Notes under the pieces: generated by a model
The model's input: the letters and a program-made list of their open reading frames with translations, nothing else
What the model was told of the DNA's origin: nothing
Databases searched by the model: none
Position numbers and translations under genes: made by a program
In this document: positions 43,480 through 53,119 of the stretch, piece by piece
How positions within the stretch are numbered: position 1 is the first letter of the stretch
Layout: each line of letters starts with the position of its first letter
Assembly (NCBI RefSeq): GCF_016907275.1
Contig: NZ_JAFBBP010000001.1
Span: 1,974,001 to 2,038,000 of the forward strand
Direction: 5' to 3'
Length of the DNA: 64,000 bases
Source: Micromonospora luteifusca
GTDB lineage: Bacteria; Actinomycetota; Actinomycetes; Mycobacteriales; Micromonosporaceae

Positions 43480-44289
43480 TCAGTCGGCCTTGCTCGCGGG
43501 CGGACCGGGGACGGGCGTGTCGGCGAACGAGGCCACCGTCCGGTCGGCGTACGCGCTGACGTCGCCGGCCTCCATCGGGCCGTCCCAGGTCGTTGGCAGC
43601 GGCACCTCGACGGCCGGGTTGACCCGCCGGACGATCTCGTCGAGCACCGTCTCCGCGTCACCCACCCAGAGGTGCTTGGCCCCCGGCACCCCGACCACCT
43701 CGGCCTGCGGCACCGCGGCGAACCGCTCCCGCGCCTCGGTCGGACGCAGGTAGTCGTCGAACTCCGGCACCAGCGCCACCAGCGGCCGGCCGGAGGCCGC
43801 CCAGGTGGCCAGGTCCGCAGGGGCCGAGAAACGCAACGGCGGGGAGAGCAGGATCGCCCCGGCGATCGCCGGGTCACAGCCGTACTTCAAGGTCAGGTCG
43901 GTGCCGAACGACCAGCCGACGAGCCAGATGTTGGGCAGCTCGGCGAACTCCGCGTACTCGATGGCGGCGGCCACGTCGTACCGCTCCCCCACCGCGCGGT
44001 CGAAGGTTCCCTCGCTGGTGCCGCGCAGGCTGCTGGTGCCCCGGGTGTTGAACCGCAGCACGGCCAGGTCGGCCAGCGCGGGCAGCCGCCAGGCCGCCTT
44101 ACGGAAGACGTGGCTGTCCATCATTCCGCCGTGGGTGGGCAGCGGGTGCAGGCAGACCAGGGTGGCCACCGGCGGCCGGTCGGCCGGCAGGGCCAGCTCA
44201 CCGACCAGCCGCAGACCATCGGCGGTGTGCAGCTCGATGTCCTCTCGGCGGCCGGGGAGGATCGACGACGCGCGGATCGCTGTGCTCAC
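43480..44289 (-). CDS. Alpha/beta hydrolase
   Basis: This 269-residue hydrolase has LVCLHPLPTHGGMMDSHVF (oxyanion-hole HP region), nucleophile elbow GWSFG, Asp in LVPEFDDYL and catalytic His in GAKHLWVGD. The pattern matches the alpha/beta hydrolases with LHPxPxxGG that process short acyl esters or dienelactone-like substrates; the substrate is not assignable. GTG 44289 is chosen so that the protein begins just before the first strand. The frame is open to 44433 but that stretch is low-complexity. Confidence 0.82.
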   Translation of the reverse strand: MSTAIRASSILPGRREDIELHTADGLRLVGELALPADRPPVATLVCLHPLPTHGGMMDSHVFRKAAWRLPALADLAVLRFNTRGTSSLRGTSEGTFDRAVGERYDVAAAIEYAEFAELPNIWLVGWSFGTDLTLKYGCDPAIAGAILLSPPLRFSAPADLATWAASGRPLVALVPEFDDYLRPTEARERFAAVPQAEVVGVPGAKHLWVGDAETVLDEIVRRVNPAVEVPLPTTWDGPMEAGDVSAYADRTVASFADTPVPGPPASKAD

Positions 44290-44389
44290 CGGACAAGTCT
44301 GTCGCGAAGTCACCGCCGCCGCCCGCCCAGGCACGAACAGGGTGACCCAGGTCGCTAAGCCATGGCACAAGGCAGGCTGCTCGGGAGGC

Positions 44390-44713
44390 TCAGTAGCGCG
44401 GGGTGCCGCGACCGCGCTGGACCGCCGGGCCACGCCGGTCGCGGGCCCGCCAGCAGCCGCTGTGCCAGTGCCGCCGGTCGGTCAGGTCACCCAGGCCGTC
44501 CGCCGGCCAGGCCACCAGGTGCGCCACCCCGGGGCGGATCTCCTGGTCACAGCCGGGGCAGCGGTACGTCTTGACCGACGCGCCCGCGCCGATCCCGCGT
44601 ACCTGCCAGGCGCCGTCGGTCCACTGCTGCACCGAGGCGACGCCCTGCCGGACCCGGTCGGCGTCCAGGTTGGCGTTCTCGTCCCGGCGAGGGCGATTGC
44701 GACGGGGGCTCAC
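44390..44713 (-). CDS. Small zinc-ribbon-like protein conserved in actinobacteria
   Basis: This ~107-residue basic protein has TYRCPGCDQEIRPGVAHLVAWP and RRHWHSGCWRARDRR: one CxxC pair plus a His/Cys cluster, consistent with a zinc site. The N terminus (SPRRNRPRRDENANLD) is very basic. Similar proteins are found across Streptomyces and relatives without assigned function. The start is uncertain among TTG 44722, GTG 44719 and GTG 44713; no good ribosome site is visible. Confidence 0.72.
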   Translation of the reverse strand: MSPRRNRPRRDENANLDADRVRQGVASVQQWTDGAWQVRGIGAGASVKTYRCPGCDQEIRPGVAHLVAWPADGLGDLTDRRHWHSGCWRARDRRGPAVQRGRGTPRY

Positions 44714-44777
44714 AGTCACCAAGCGTACGGTCCGTCAGACGGGACAGCCTCGCGGCCAGCCCGCCCGACGACTGAGA

Positions 44778-45866
44778 TCACTCCCAGCTCTCCGGCCGCG
44801 TCGGGTCCTCGACGACCCGCGCCCCCGCCAGAACGGTCGTCGCATCCGCCTCGGTGAAGCCGCTGGACGCGCCCGGCTCGACGCCGATCGGCCGTCTGCC
44901 TTCCCACTGCCATTCGAAGTTGGCACTCACCATCGTCTTGGGAATGCCGAGCAGATCCAGGGTCGTTTCGTCCGGTGAGAGGTACGCGGGCCGGCCAGCG
45001 ACAGTCCGATTCCCTGCGGTACGGGTACCAGCCCCGCTCGCGTAGCGGTAGTTCACGAACATGACCTGGGTCGCCGCCCGCCCAATGGTGAAGTCCGAGG
45101 TGACCAGTCTCGGGTAGGAGCTGAGATCAACCGAGCAGCCGGTGAGCGACGCGCCTTCGGGCAGGGCGTCGAGCCGCAGCGGCACGGCGCAAGAGCGAGC
45201 CTCGTTCCAGCGCAGTGCCTCGACCGCCCGCTCCAGCCCGGCACGGTCCCCTCCCAGGATGACGGCACGGGCGTACAGACCTGGCGCGGGGTGCCACGAC
45301 TTGACCATTGCACTTACGCCGCCGCTCGCCGGGTGGATCGTGCCGTCGAAGATCTGGGGCCCCGGTGCGGCCGCGTCAACCTCGACGCCGCCGAATGAGA
45401 CGGTAATCGACAACTCCGGCGTACTGCTTACCTCGACATATACCGGTTGGTCATCCCGCACGCTGAGCCGTACCGATTCGGTGTGGCCCCGGACAACCGA
45501 CCAGCCCAGATACCGGGCCCTGGCCGGGTCGAGGCCGAAGTGCAGCACGTTCGGATCGCTGCCGACCAACGCCGGGTCGGCGGCGGAACCAGGCACCCCG
45601 TCGACGCGGGGCGGCCCTGGTGTGGCCCCGGTCGACGTGGTGGCGGTCCAGGGCAAGCGGTCGGACAACCCGTCGAGGCCCGTCCCGGTCACTCCCACGA
45701 CGCCGAGCGCCCCGATCAGAGACAACGCGGTCCCAGCGGCGACCCGGCGGTGGAGTTGGCGGCGGCGGCCGCGGGCGCGTGAAGCCCGCAACAGCCGGCC
45801 GGCGTCCACGGCACCCTCGGCACGGTCCCGCAGGGTTTGAACGATCTGGTCGTCGAAGTCGATCAC
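44778..45866 (-). CDS. Membrane protein paired with ECF sigma factor (anti-sigma-like)
   Basis: This 362-residue protein has a short cytoplasmic N terminus (IVQTLRDRAEGAVDAGRLL), one membrane helix (AAGTALSLIGALGVVGVTG) and a ~290-residue extracytoplasmic domain. That domain contains two Cys (ARSCAVPL and LTGCSVD). It starts inside an ATGA overlap with the sigma-factor stop (45863-45866), the classic arrangement for a membrane-bound partner or anti-sigma factor. No zinc-binding HxxxCxxC motif is seen, so the anti-sigma role is inferred from context. Confidence 0.75.
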   Translation of the reverse strand: MIDFDDQIVQTLRDRAEGAVDAGRLLRASRARGRRRQLHRRVAAGTALSLIGALGVVGVTGTGLDGLSDRLPWTATTSTGATPGPPRVDGVPGSAADPALVGSDPNVLHFGLDPARARYLGWSVVRGHTESVRLSVRDDQPVYVEVSSTPELSITVSFGGVEVDAAAPGPQIFDGTIHPASGGVSAMVKSWHPAPGLYARAVILGGDRAGLERAVEALRWNEARSCAVPLRLDALPEGASLTGCSVDLSSYPRLVTSDFTIGRAATQVMFVNYRYASGAGTRTAGNRTVAGRPAYLSPDETTLDLLGIPKTMVSANFEWQWEGRRPIGVEPGASSGFTEADATTVLAGARVVEDPTRPESWE

Positions 45867-46357
45867 GGCCGGCTCCCGTTCGTGGCCGGGGCACCGTAGC
45901 GCTCCCGCAGGTTGGCGAACGCCCGCATCGCGTGGGTGCGGACGGTGACCGGCGAGCAGTCCAGGATCTGGGCGATCGTCGCGTCGTCGAGATCCTCGTA
46001 GTAGCGCAGCACCAGCACTGCCCGCTGGCGGTCGGGCAGGCCGAGGATCAGCCGCCAGATCTCGTCCCGGTCGGCCACCTCGCCGCCGAGGTCGCCGCGC
46101 TGCGGCCGGTCGACGACGGTCTCGACGGCCAGCTCACGGCTTGACCGGCGGCGCCACCAGGAGTTGTTGGCGTTGACCAGCATCCGGCGCACGTACACGT
46201 CGGGTCGGTCGGCCCGGGAGATCCGGCGCCAGTGCACGTACGCCCGGGACAGCGTGTCCTGGGTGAGGTCCTCGGCCCGGTGCTCGTCGCCGGTCAGCAG
46301 CCGGGCGAGCCGGACCAGCGCCGGCCCCCGGCTGCTGACGTACTCCTCGAAGGTCAC
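45863..46357 (-). CDS. SigE-family ECF RNA polymerase sigma factor
   Basis: This 164-residue ECF sigma factor shows region 2 (LVRLARLLTGDEHRAEDLTQDTLSRAYVHW with RRMLVNANNSWWRRR) and region 4 (LPDRQRAVLVLRYYEDLDDATIAQILDCSPVTVRTHAMRA). The pattern matches the SigE-family ECF group abundant in actinomycetes. It is translationally coupled to the membrane protein at 44778-45866, which probably controls its activity. Its regulon is unknown. Confidence 0.93.
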   Translation of the reverse strand: MTFEEYVSSRGPALVRLARLLTGDEHRAEDLTQDTLSRAYVHWRRISRADRPDVYVRRMLVNANNSWWRRRSSRELAVETVVDRPQRGDLGGEVADRDEIWRLILGLPDRQRAVLVLRYYEDLDDATIAQILDCSPVTVRTHAMRAFANLRERYGAPATNGSRP

Positions 46358-46397
46358 ACCCTGCAGACGCCGTGGGCGCCCTCCGGCGTTGACCTGA

Positions 46398-48188
46398 TCA
46401 GCGGTGCGAGTGGTCGCGGAAGCCGCGGCGGGTCTTGCGGCCCAGGTAGCCGGCGGTGACCAGGTGCTCCAGCAGCGGCGCGGGCGCGAACCCCGGCTCG
46501 CGCAACTCCAGGTACAGCTCGCGTTGAATCGCCAGCGCGACGTCCAACCCGACCACGTCGAGCAGCTCGAAGGGGCCCATCGGGTAGCCGCAGCCCAGCT
46601 TCATCGCGTGGTCGATGTCGTCGGCCGTCGAGTAGCTGGCTTCCAGCATCTTCACCGCGTCGTTCAGGTAGGGGAACAGCAACGCGTTGACGATGAACCC
46701 GGACCGGTCGCCGCAGACCACGGCGGTCTTGCCGAGCGCGGCGCAGACCGCGCGGGCGGTGGCGGTGGTCTCCGGGGAGGTGCGGATGGTGCGGACGACC
46801 TCGACCAGCGGCATGACCGGCGCCGGGTTGAAGAAGTGCAGCCCCACCACGTCGGCGGGCCGGTGGGTGGCCATCGCGACGTCGATCACCGGCAGCGAGG
46901 AGGTCGTGGTGGCCAGCACAACGCCGGGCTTGCAGATCTCGTCGAGGCTCGCGAAGAGCGCCTTCTTCACGCTCAGCTCCTCGACCACGGCCTCGACCAC
47001 CAGGTCGACGTCGGCGAGATGGTCGAGCGTGGCCGACCAGGTGATCCGGCCGAGCGCGGCGTCCCGGTCGGTCTCGGCGAGCTTGCCGCGCACCACGCCC
47101 TTGTTCAGCGAGGTCTTCACCGCCTCGCAGACCGTCGCGGACTTCTCCATGCCCCGGGTCACCGAGACGACCTCGTAGCCGGCCTTCGCGAAGACCTCGA
47201 TGATCCCGGTGGCCATCGTCCCGGAGCCGACCACGCCGACCTTCGCGATGGCGAGAGCCCCGTCGGCGAGCGCGGCCTCCGTGGCCGGCGGCGTCGCCTC
47301 ATCCGGTACGACCACTGGCGAACCGGGCCGCTCGTAGGTGTAGAAGCCCCGTCCGGACTTCCGGCCGAGCAGCCCCGCGGTCACCATCTGCTTGAGCAGC
47401 GGCACCGGGGCGTGCCGGCGGTCCCGCCCGCCGCGCCGGTACATGGTGTCCAGGATCTCGTACGCGGTGTCCAGGCCGATCAGGTCCATCAACGCCAGTG
47501 GGCCCATCGGCAGGCCGCAGCCGAGCTTCATCGCGGCGTCGATGTCCTCCCGGGTCGCGTAGTGCGACTCGAACATGCCGACCGCGTGGTTGAGGTAGCC
47601 GAAGAGCAACGCGTTGGCGATGAAGCCGGCCCGGTCGTTGATGGTGACGTCGACCTTGCCGAGCCGGGCGCAGAGCGCCTCGACGTCGGCGACGACCTCG
47701 GGTGAGGTGACGACCGTGCGGACCACCTCGACCAGCTTCATCACGGGAGCCGGGTTGAAGAAGTGGATGCCGATCACCTGGTTGGGCCGGGTGGTGGCCA
47801 CCGAGATCTCGGTGACGCTCAGCGACGAGGTGTTGGTGGCGAGGATGGTCTCCGGCCGGCAGACCCGGTCCAGCTCGGCGAAGATCCGCTGCTTGAGGTC
47901 CAGGTGCTCGGGCACCGCCTCGATGACCAGGTCGACGGAGTGCAGCGCGTCCAGCCCGGCGGCGAAGTGCACCCGCTCGTGCAGGGCGTCGCGGTCCGCG
48001 GCGGCGAGCTTGCCCTTGGCGACCGCCCGGTCGGTGGAGCGGGTGAGGGTGGCCCGACCGCGCTCCAGCGCCGGCTCGGAGATCTCGACCGCCACCACGT
48101 CGATGCCGTTGCGGGCGAAGACCTCGACGATGCCGGCACCCATGGTGCCCAGCCCCACCACACCCACGGTGCTGAACTCGCGCGCCAC
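46398..48188 (-). CDS. Tandem-fused 3-hydroxyacyl-CoA dehydrogenase (two complete modules)
   Basis: This 596-residue enzyme has two 3-hydroxyacyl-CoA dehydrogenase modules. Each has a Rossmann dinucleotide site (GVVGLGTMGAGIVEVF near residue 8; GVVGSGTMATGIIEVF near 322), a HFFNPAPVM catalytic-His segment, and a C-terminal domain ending in GRKSGRGFYTY or GRKTRRGFRDH. In the second glycine motif the usual GxGxMGxG reads GSGTMATG. It probably oxidises or reduces 3-hydroxybutyryl-CoA. GTG 48188 has GGGGAGG upstream, and the 17-bp motif starts 31 bases upstream. Confidence 0.93.
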   Translation of the reverse strand: MAREFSTVGVVGLGTMGAGIVEVFARNGIDVVAVEISEPALERGRATLTRSTDRAVAKGKLAAADRDALHERVHFAAGLDALHSVDLVIEAVPEHLDLKQRIFAELDRVCRPETILATNTSSLSVTEISVATTRPNQVIGIHFFNPAPVMKLVEVVRTVVTSPEVVADVEALCARLGKVDVTINDRAGFIANALLFGYLNHAVGMFESHYATREDIDAAMKLGCGLPMGPLALMDLIGLDTAYEILDTMYRRGGRDRRHAPVPLLKQMVTAGLLGRKSGRGFYTYERPGSPVVVPDEATPPATEAALADGALAIAKVGVVGSGTMATGIIEVFAKAGYEVVSVTRGMEKSATVCEAVKTSLNKGVVRGKLAETDRDAALGRITWSATLDHLADVDLVVEAVVEELSVKKALFASLDEICKPGVVLATTTSSLPVIDVAMATHRPADVVGLHFFNPAPVMPLVEVVRTIRTSPETTATARAVCAALGKTAVVCGDRSGFIVNALLFPYLNDAVKMLEASYSTADDIDHAMKLGCGYPMGPFELLDVVGLDVALAIQRELYLELREPGFAPAPLLEHLVTAGYLGRKTRRGFRDHSHR

Positions 48189-48218
48189 GACCGGCCTCCC
48201 CAGACACTCCGCCCGGCC

Positions 48219-48235
48219 CCTGAACGGCCGATAAG
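48219..48235 (-). promoter_or_regulatory. Putative acyl-CoA regulon operator upstream of double dehydrogenase
   Basis: CCTGAACGGCCGATAAG matches the icmA site CCTGAACGATCGCTAAG at 13 of 17 positions. It lies 31 bases upstream of the GTG start, in the same orientation relative to the gene as the icmA and hbd sites. Confidence 0.58.
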
Positions 48236-48313
48236 GTTATGCGCGCGAGTCTGCCACGTGACGTTCGGTTGTCGAGACGCCGTGGCTAATTTCACCCACG
48301 GCGCGCAGGGCCT

Positions 48314-49387
48314 CTAGGGGACGGGCACGGTGGTCAGTGCCAGCAACTCCGCGACGAACTCCGCCGGGCGCTCCAGGTGTGGGCTGTGACCGCAGCCAGG
48401 CAGCACGACCTCGTGGTACGCGCCGCCGGCCGCCGCGTACCGCTCCAGCACCGCGCGGGTCTGGCCGATCATCGGCTGCGGCGGGCAGGACTCCGCGCCT
48501 GGCCAGCCGGGCACGAGACCCAGGGAACCCAGGTACGCCAGGTCGAACAGCGAGGTGTCCGAGACGATGACGTCGGCGTCGCCGCGTACCCAGGCGACCG
48601 GGGGTTTGCCGGCGACGGCGACCAGCTCGTCGGCGAGCCGGAAGTGGGTCGGCGCAAGCGCGTTGAGCACCCCGCGCTCTCCCGGCGCGGTGCCCGGCCA
48701 GTTCTCCGAGGGCACCGCCGTGCCCGGGTAGTTGTCGTCCCCGGTGGCGGTGGAGAGCACGGTGTCCAGCAGCAGATCCTCGTCCGTGCCCAGCGAGGCG
48801 GGATCGGCCACATAGGTCGCTCGCAGGACGGCGCGTGGGCTGGCCGGGGTGTCCGCGCTCCGATCGCCGGCCGCGAGCCGGGCGACGAAGTCCGGGTTCG
48901 CCGTGCCGGCGCCGGTTCCGGCGAAGTCGGGGGTGGTCGGCGTGCCGGTCAGGTCGTGGGTGCCACCGAAGCCGTACGGGGAGACCGGCGCCGCGAGCAG
49001 CAACGCGTTGACCCGGTGCGGATGGTCGACCAGCAGTTGCATCGCCACTCCGCCGCCGAGGGAGTGCCCGACCACCACTGGGCGGACGTTGCTGGCGCCG
49101 AAGAGCGTCGGGTCGTCCAGCAGGGCGGCCACATCGTCGGCGAAGTCCCGCAAACCCCGGGTGGCGTTCACCGGAGCCGTCGCGGAGTCGCCGTACCCCC
49201 GCAGATCGGGGGCGACCACCCGCAGCGTCGGCGGCAGGCGCCGGACCAGCGGCTCCCAGAACAGCGCGGACGAGCAGTTGCCGTGGATCAGCAGCACCGG
49301 GGTGCCGTCCGGCGGGCCGGCCACCCGGACCGCCTGGGTGATGCCGTTCGCCGTCACGGTCCGCTGCTCGGTTTCCATCCGCGGCAT
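48314..49387 (-). CDS. Alpha/beta fold hydrolase
   Basis: This 357-residue hydrolase has LIHGNCSSALFWEPLV (oxyanion hole), PDLRGYGDS, nucleophile motif GHSLGGGVAMQLL, a lid insertion at about 130-260, an acidic residue in WVRGDADVIVSD and the C-terminal GCGHSPHLERP with the catalytic His. The length and lid suggest an esterase, epoxide hydrolase or haloperoxidase-like member; the substrate is unknown. It lies between the double dehydrogenase and FHA genes on the same strand. Confidence 0.88.
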   Translation of the reverse strand: MPRMETEQRTVTANGITQAVRVAGPPDGTPVLLIHGNCSSALFWEPLVRRLPPTLRVVAPDLRGYGDSATAPVNATRGLRDFADDVAALLDDPTLFGASNVRPVVVGHSLGGGVAMQLLVDHPHRVNALLLAAPVSPYGFGGTHDLTGTPTTPDFAGTGAGTANPDFVARLAAGDRSADTPASPRAVLRATYVADPASLGTDEDLLLDTVLSTATGDDNYPGTAVPSENWPGTAPGERGVLNALAPTHFRLADELVAVAGKPPVAWVRGDADVIVSDTSLFDLAYLGSLGLVPGWPGAESCPPQPMIGQTRAVLERYAAAGGAYHEVVLPGCGHSPHLERPAEFVAELLALTTVPVP

Positions 49388-49487
49388 GCTGCCACGGCCG
49401 CCTCCGCCGGTCCAGGTGCCGGACAGCCATCCCGGGCGCGGCTCAGGTGTGGGCCACGCCCGGGTCGGCGTGCGGTCGTGCAGAAGC

Positions 49488-49518
49488 GCCCTTGTTGTCG
49501 CAGGGCGACGACAAGGGC
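49488..49518 (-). terminator. Hairpin downstream of FHA gene
   Basis: A 13-bp stem (GCCCTTGTTGTCG with CGACGACAAGGGC, one mismatched position) and a CAGGG loop lie 12 bases beyond the stop of the FHA gene. It probably ends that transcript. Confidence 0.65.
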
Positions 49519-49529
49519 CCTTTCCACAT

Positions 49530-49946
49530 TCAGCGGCGGACGCCGGGAGGCGCGGCCAACGGCAGCGGAAGTGTCGGTCGGACGTCCCGCCGGGACGGGC
49601 CGAAGCTGAGCCCCACCGGATCGGTGTGCGCCACCCCCGGGTCGAACAGGCGCAGTTCGGTACGGCCGAGGCGGATCACGTCTCCGTCGGAGAGACGTTC
49701 CAACTCGATGATTCGGCGATCGTTGAGCCAGGTGCCGTTGGTCGAGCCGAGGTCCCGCAGTGACGGGCCCTCCGGGGCCAGCCACACCTCCGCGTGGCGG
49801 CGGCTCAGATGCGGGTCACCGATGACAACATGGCCGGTCGGTGCCCGGCCGATCACTTGCGGTTCGACCCGAAGTCGAAAACTCGCCCCGCGCATCGGCC
49901 CGCCCGCGACCGTCAACAACGGTAAAAGCTCCGGATGTTCCTCCAT
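49530..49946 (-). CDS. FHA-domain protein
   Basis: This 138-residue protein is essentially one forkhead-associated domain: VIGRAPTGHVVIGDPHLSRRHAEVWL holds the GR, S and RRH phosphothreonine-binding motifs, followed by LRDLGSTNGTWLNDRRI. The tail of ~30 residues is Pro-rich. FHA domains bind phosphothreonine peptides made by Ser/Thr kinases. A kinase is encoded at 58711-60144, but a link is speculative. It is divergent from the aldehyde dehydrogenase gene. Confidence 0.9.
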   Translation of the reverse strand: MEEHPELLPLLTVAGGPMRGASFRLRVEPQVIGRAPTGHVVIGDPHLSRRHAEVWLAPEGPSLRDLGSTNGTWLNDRRIIELERLSDGDVIRLGRTELRLFDPGVAHTDPVGLSFGPSRRDVRPTLPLPLAAPPGVRR

Positions 49947-50201
49947 GGACAGTCAGCCCTCCACCCCACACCATTACTCCGCGCGTCAGCCTGCCATCAG
50001 ACGGTAATCACCAGAACCGACCGGCCGGTCAGCTCCTCGTGACCTCCCGACCATCCGCGGTTCGACGGTTCGGACGGGCCGTTCTGTCGTCGATGCCCTG
50101 AGCTGCACTGATCAACGATCGAGCGAGGCTGCGCGACTCCGGTTCCGCCGCCCGGGATCGGAGACCTACCGGCGAGTAATCCTCGGGTCTAGACTTCCGC
50201 C

Positions 50202-51698
50202 ATGACGGCTGTGCATGTCCCGGGTCTCCCGGTCATCGAGGCGGATCAGCTGATCTCCACGAGCCCGGCCACCGGCGCTGAGGCCGGCCGCTTTCCGGTT
50301 GCCACCGAGGCCGACGTGCGGCGGGCCGTCGACCGCGCCCGCGCCGCCAGCGAGTGGTGGGCCGGGCTCGGCTTCACCGGCCGCCGCGAACGGATGCTGC
50401 GCTGGCGCGCCCTGCTGGCCAAGCGGATCGAGCAGTTGGCCGAGGTGGTGCACGTCGAGGGCGGCAAGCCGATCGCCGACGCCATCGTCGAGATCGTCAC
50501 CGCGATCGAGCACATCGACTGGGCCGCCCGCAACGCCAGCCGCGTGCTCGGCCCGCGCCGGGTGCGGTCCCGGCTCATCCTCGCCGAGTTCTCCGGGCAT
50601 CTGGAATACCAGCCGCACGGCGTGGTCGGCGTGATCGGGCCATGGAACTATCCGGTCTTCACGCCGATCGGTTCGGCCGCGTACGCGCTGGCCGCCGGTA
50701 ACGGCGTGGTGCTCAAGCCGAGCGAGTACACGCCCACCGCCGGGCAGTGGCTGGTGGACAGCTTCGCCGAGGTGGTGCCCGAGCAGCCGGTGTTCACCGC
50801 CGTGCACGGGCTGGGCGAGGTGGGTGCGGCACTGTGCCGCTCCGGGGTCGACAAGGTGGCCTTCACCGGCTCGACCGCCACGGCCAGGAAGGTGATGGCC
50901 GCCTGCGCCGAGACACTGACCCCGGTGCTGATCGAGGGCGGCGGCAAGGACGCGATGATCGTCGACAGCGACGCCGACCTGGACGCCGCCGCCGAGGCGT
51001 GCGTCTGGGGCGGCATGACCAACGCGGGCCAGACCTGCATCGGCATCGAGCGGGTGTACGCCGTCGACTCGATCTTCGACGCCTTCGTCGACAAGGTAGT
51101 GGCCCGCGCCGGTCAGCTGACCGTCGGGGCGGAGGGCAGCGACATCGGCCCGATCACCATGCCCCGGCAGCTCGACGTGATCCGCGGGCACATCGACGCC
51201 GCTATCGCCTCCGGCGGGCGTGCGGTGCTGGGCGGCCCGAGTGCGGTGCGGCCGCCGTACGTCCATCCGACCGTGCTCGTGGACGTCGGAGAGGAGTCGG
51301 CCGCCGTCCGGGAGGAAACCTTCGGCCCGACGCTGACCATCAACCGGGTCCGCGACGCCGACGAGGCCGTTACCCGCGCCAACGCCCTGCCGTACGGCCT
51401 GGGCGGTTCGGTCTTCGGCCGACGACGCGCGGTGTCCATCGCGCGTCAGCTGCGCTCCGGCATGGCCTCGATCAACTCCACCCTGACCTTCGCCGGCATG
51501 TCCACCCTGCCGTTCGGCGGGGTCGGCGACTCCGGCTTCGGGCGGATCCACGGCGAGGACGGGCTGCGCGAGTTCGGCCGCGCGAAGGCGATCACCCGCC
51601 GTCGGGCCCGTTCGCTGCTGCCGTCGATGACCTTCGAACGGACCCCGACCGACGTGGCCCGGCTCGTCAAGGCCATCAAGGTGATGTACGGGAGGTAG
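50202..51698 (+). CDS. NAD(P)-dependent aldehyde dehydrogenase
   Basis: This 498-residue ALDH-superfamily enzyme oxidises an aldehyde to the acid. It has the PWNYPVFTPIG cofactor region, FTGSTATARKV, the general base Glu near residue 246 in the segment IEGGGKDAMIV (usually ELGGK) and the nucleophile Cys near 279 in NAGQTCIGIERV. It ends with LPFGGVGDSGFGRIHGEDGL. It resembles succinate-semialdehyde or coniferyl-aldehyde-type dehydrogenases; the substrate is unassigned. The next 30 bases lead into the convergent nucS gene. Confidence 0.93.
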   Translation: MTAVHVPGLPVIEADQLISTSPATGAEAGRFPVATEADVRRAVDRARAASEWWAGLGFTGRRERMLRWRALLAKRIEQLAEVVHVEGGKPIADAIVEIVTAIEHIDWAARNASRVLGPRRVRSRLILAEFSGHLEYQPHGVVGVIGPWNYPVFTPIGSAAYALAAGNGVVLKPSEYTPTAGQWLVDSFAEVVPEQPVFTAVHGLGEVGAALCRSGVDKVAFTGSTATARKVMAACAETLTPVLIEGGGKDAMIVDSDADLDAAAEACVWGGMTNAGQTCIGIERVYAVDSIFDAFVDKVVARAGQLTVGAEGSDIGPITMPRQLDVIRGHIDAAIASGGRAVLGGPSAVRPPYVHPTVLVDVGEESAAVREETFGPTLTINRVRDADEAVTRANALPYGLGGSVFGRRRAVSIARQLRSGMASINSTLTFAGMSTLPFGGVGDSGFGRIHGEDGLREFGRAKAITRRRARSLLPSMTFERTPTDVARLVKAIKVMYGR

Positions 51699-51736
51699 GT
51701 GAACTCTTCGTCCACGGCGGCCGGGCGGCGAGCCGA

Positions 51737-52396
51737 TCAGAAGAGCGTCAGCTCGTCCTTCTCGATGCCCCGCAGCCTGTCGTAGTTCACGACCACACAC
51801 CGGATGCCCCGGTCGGTGGCGAGCACCCGGGCCTGCGGCTTGATCTCCTGGGCGGCGAAGACCCCGGCAACCGGGCTGAGTAGCGGGTCGCGGTTCATCA
51901 ACTCGAGATAGCGGGTCAACTGCTCCACCCCGTCGATGTCGCCACGCCGCTTGATCTCGACGGCGACCGCACCGGAGTTGGCGTCCCGGCAGAGCAGGTC
52001 GACCGGGCCGATCGCCGTCATGTATTCACGGCGGACCAGCGTGAACCCCTCACCCAACACACCGGGGTTGGCGGCCAACAACTCCTGCAGGTGCGCCTCC
52101 ACCCCGTCCTTGCGTAGGCCCGGATCCACACCCAACTCGTACGAGGTGTCCTGGAAGATCTCCTCCAGGGTGATCCGCAGCTCCTCGCCAGCCTTGTTGA
52201 CCACCCGCCACACACCGGGGGCCTCCTCCAGCCGACACGGCGGGCTCATCCAGTTCAACGGCTTATACGCCCGGTCGTCGGCGTGAATCGACACCGACCC
52301 GTCCGCCTTCACCATCAGCAACCGGGTGGCCAGCGGCAGGTGAGCCGAGAGCCGTCCGACATAGTCCACCGAGCACTTCGCAATGACCAACCGCAC
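51737..52396 (-). CDS. nucS: Mismatch-specific endonuclease NucS
   Basis: NucS/EndoMS cleaves DNA at mismatches and provides non-canonical mismatch repair in actinobacteria, which lack MutS-MutL. GTG 52396 gives [16 protein letters not shown], the usual N terminus; the 15-residue upstream extension is not used. The 219-residue protein has an N-terminal DNA-binding/dimerisation domain ([21 protein letters not shown]) and a nuclease domain with GPVDLLCRD and [20 protein letters not shown] (Asp, Glu, Lys). The C terminus DELTLF matches the beta-clamp-binding motif. Confidence 0.95.
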   Translation of the reverse strand: MRLVIAKCSVDYVGRLSAHLPLATRLLMVKADGSVSIHADDRAYKPLNWMSPPCRLEEAPGVWRVVNKAGEELRITLEEIFQDTSYELGVDPGLRKDGVEAHLQELLAANPGVLGEGFTLVRREYMTAIGPVDLLCRDANSGAVAVEIKRRGDIDGVEQLTRYLELMNRDPLLSPVAGVFAAQEIKPQARVLATDRGIRCVVVNYDRLRGIEKDELTLF

Positions 52397-52467
52397 CCGA
52401 CGAGGGTAGCCGAGCACCCACCGGTCGCCAGCGAGCGGCACTGGCGCGTCGATGCGATGCTGAGATC

Positions 52468-53085
52468 GTGTTCGAAGTCCTCACCGGCACCGGTCTCGCC
52501 GCCTCAGCGGGGCTGAACGCCTACATACCCCTGCTCATCCTCGGTCTTCTCGGCCGCTACTCCGACCTGGTCGACCTCCCCAGCGGTTGGACCTGGCTCG
52601 GCAACGGCTGGGTGATCGTCATCCTGGCCGTGCTGCTCGCGGTGGAGGTGGTGGCCGACAAGGTGCCCGTGGTCGACCACGTCAACGATGTGGTGCAGAC
52701 CGTCGTCCGGCCCACCGCGGGCGGCCTGGCCTTCGGCGCCGGGTCCTCGTCGGAGACGGTGACGGTCAGTGACCCGGGGAGCTTCTTCTCCTCGCACCAG
52801 TGGGTGCCGGTCGTCACCGGCGTGCTGCTGGCGCTGGGCGTGCACCTGCTCAAGTCGGCGGCACGCCCCGTCATCAACGCGACCACCGCCGGGTTCGGCG
52901 CCCCGGTCGCCAGCACCGCCGAGGACGCCACGAGCGTGGTGGTCTCCGTGGTGGCGATCATCCTGCCGGTGCTGGTGCTCGTCTTCCTGCTCGGTCTGGT
53001 GGCGTTCATCTACTGGTTCATCCGCCGACGCTCGGAACGCCGCCGGGAACGGGAAGCGGCGCGCGCCGCGGGCTTCCGCGTCTGA
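52468..53085 (+). CDS. DUF4126-family membrane protein
   Basis: This 205-residue protein has five hydrophobic segments. The N terminus ([24 protein letters not shown]) and [27 protein letters not shown] match DUF4126. An Arg-rich cytoplasmic tail ends the protein. The start GTG 52468 is divergent from nucS, with 71 bases between starts. The function of the family is unknown. Confidence 0.87.
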   Translation: MFEVLTGTGLAASAGLNAYIPLLILGLLGRYSDLVDLPSGWTWLGNGWVIVILAVLLAVEVVADKVPVVDHVNDVVQTVVRPTAGGLAFGAGSSSETVTVSDPGSFFSSHQWVPVVTGVLLALGVHLLKSAARPVINATTAGFGAPVASTAEDATSVVVSVVAIILPVLVLVFLLGLVAFIYWFIRRRSERRREREAARAAGFRV

Positions 53086-53119
53086 ACCTCACGCCAGGAC
53101 CTGCCCGCCGCCCGTGGGA

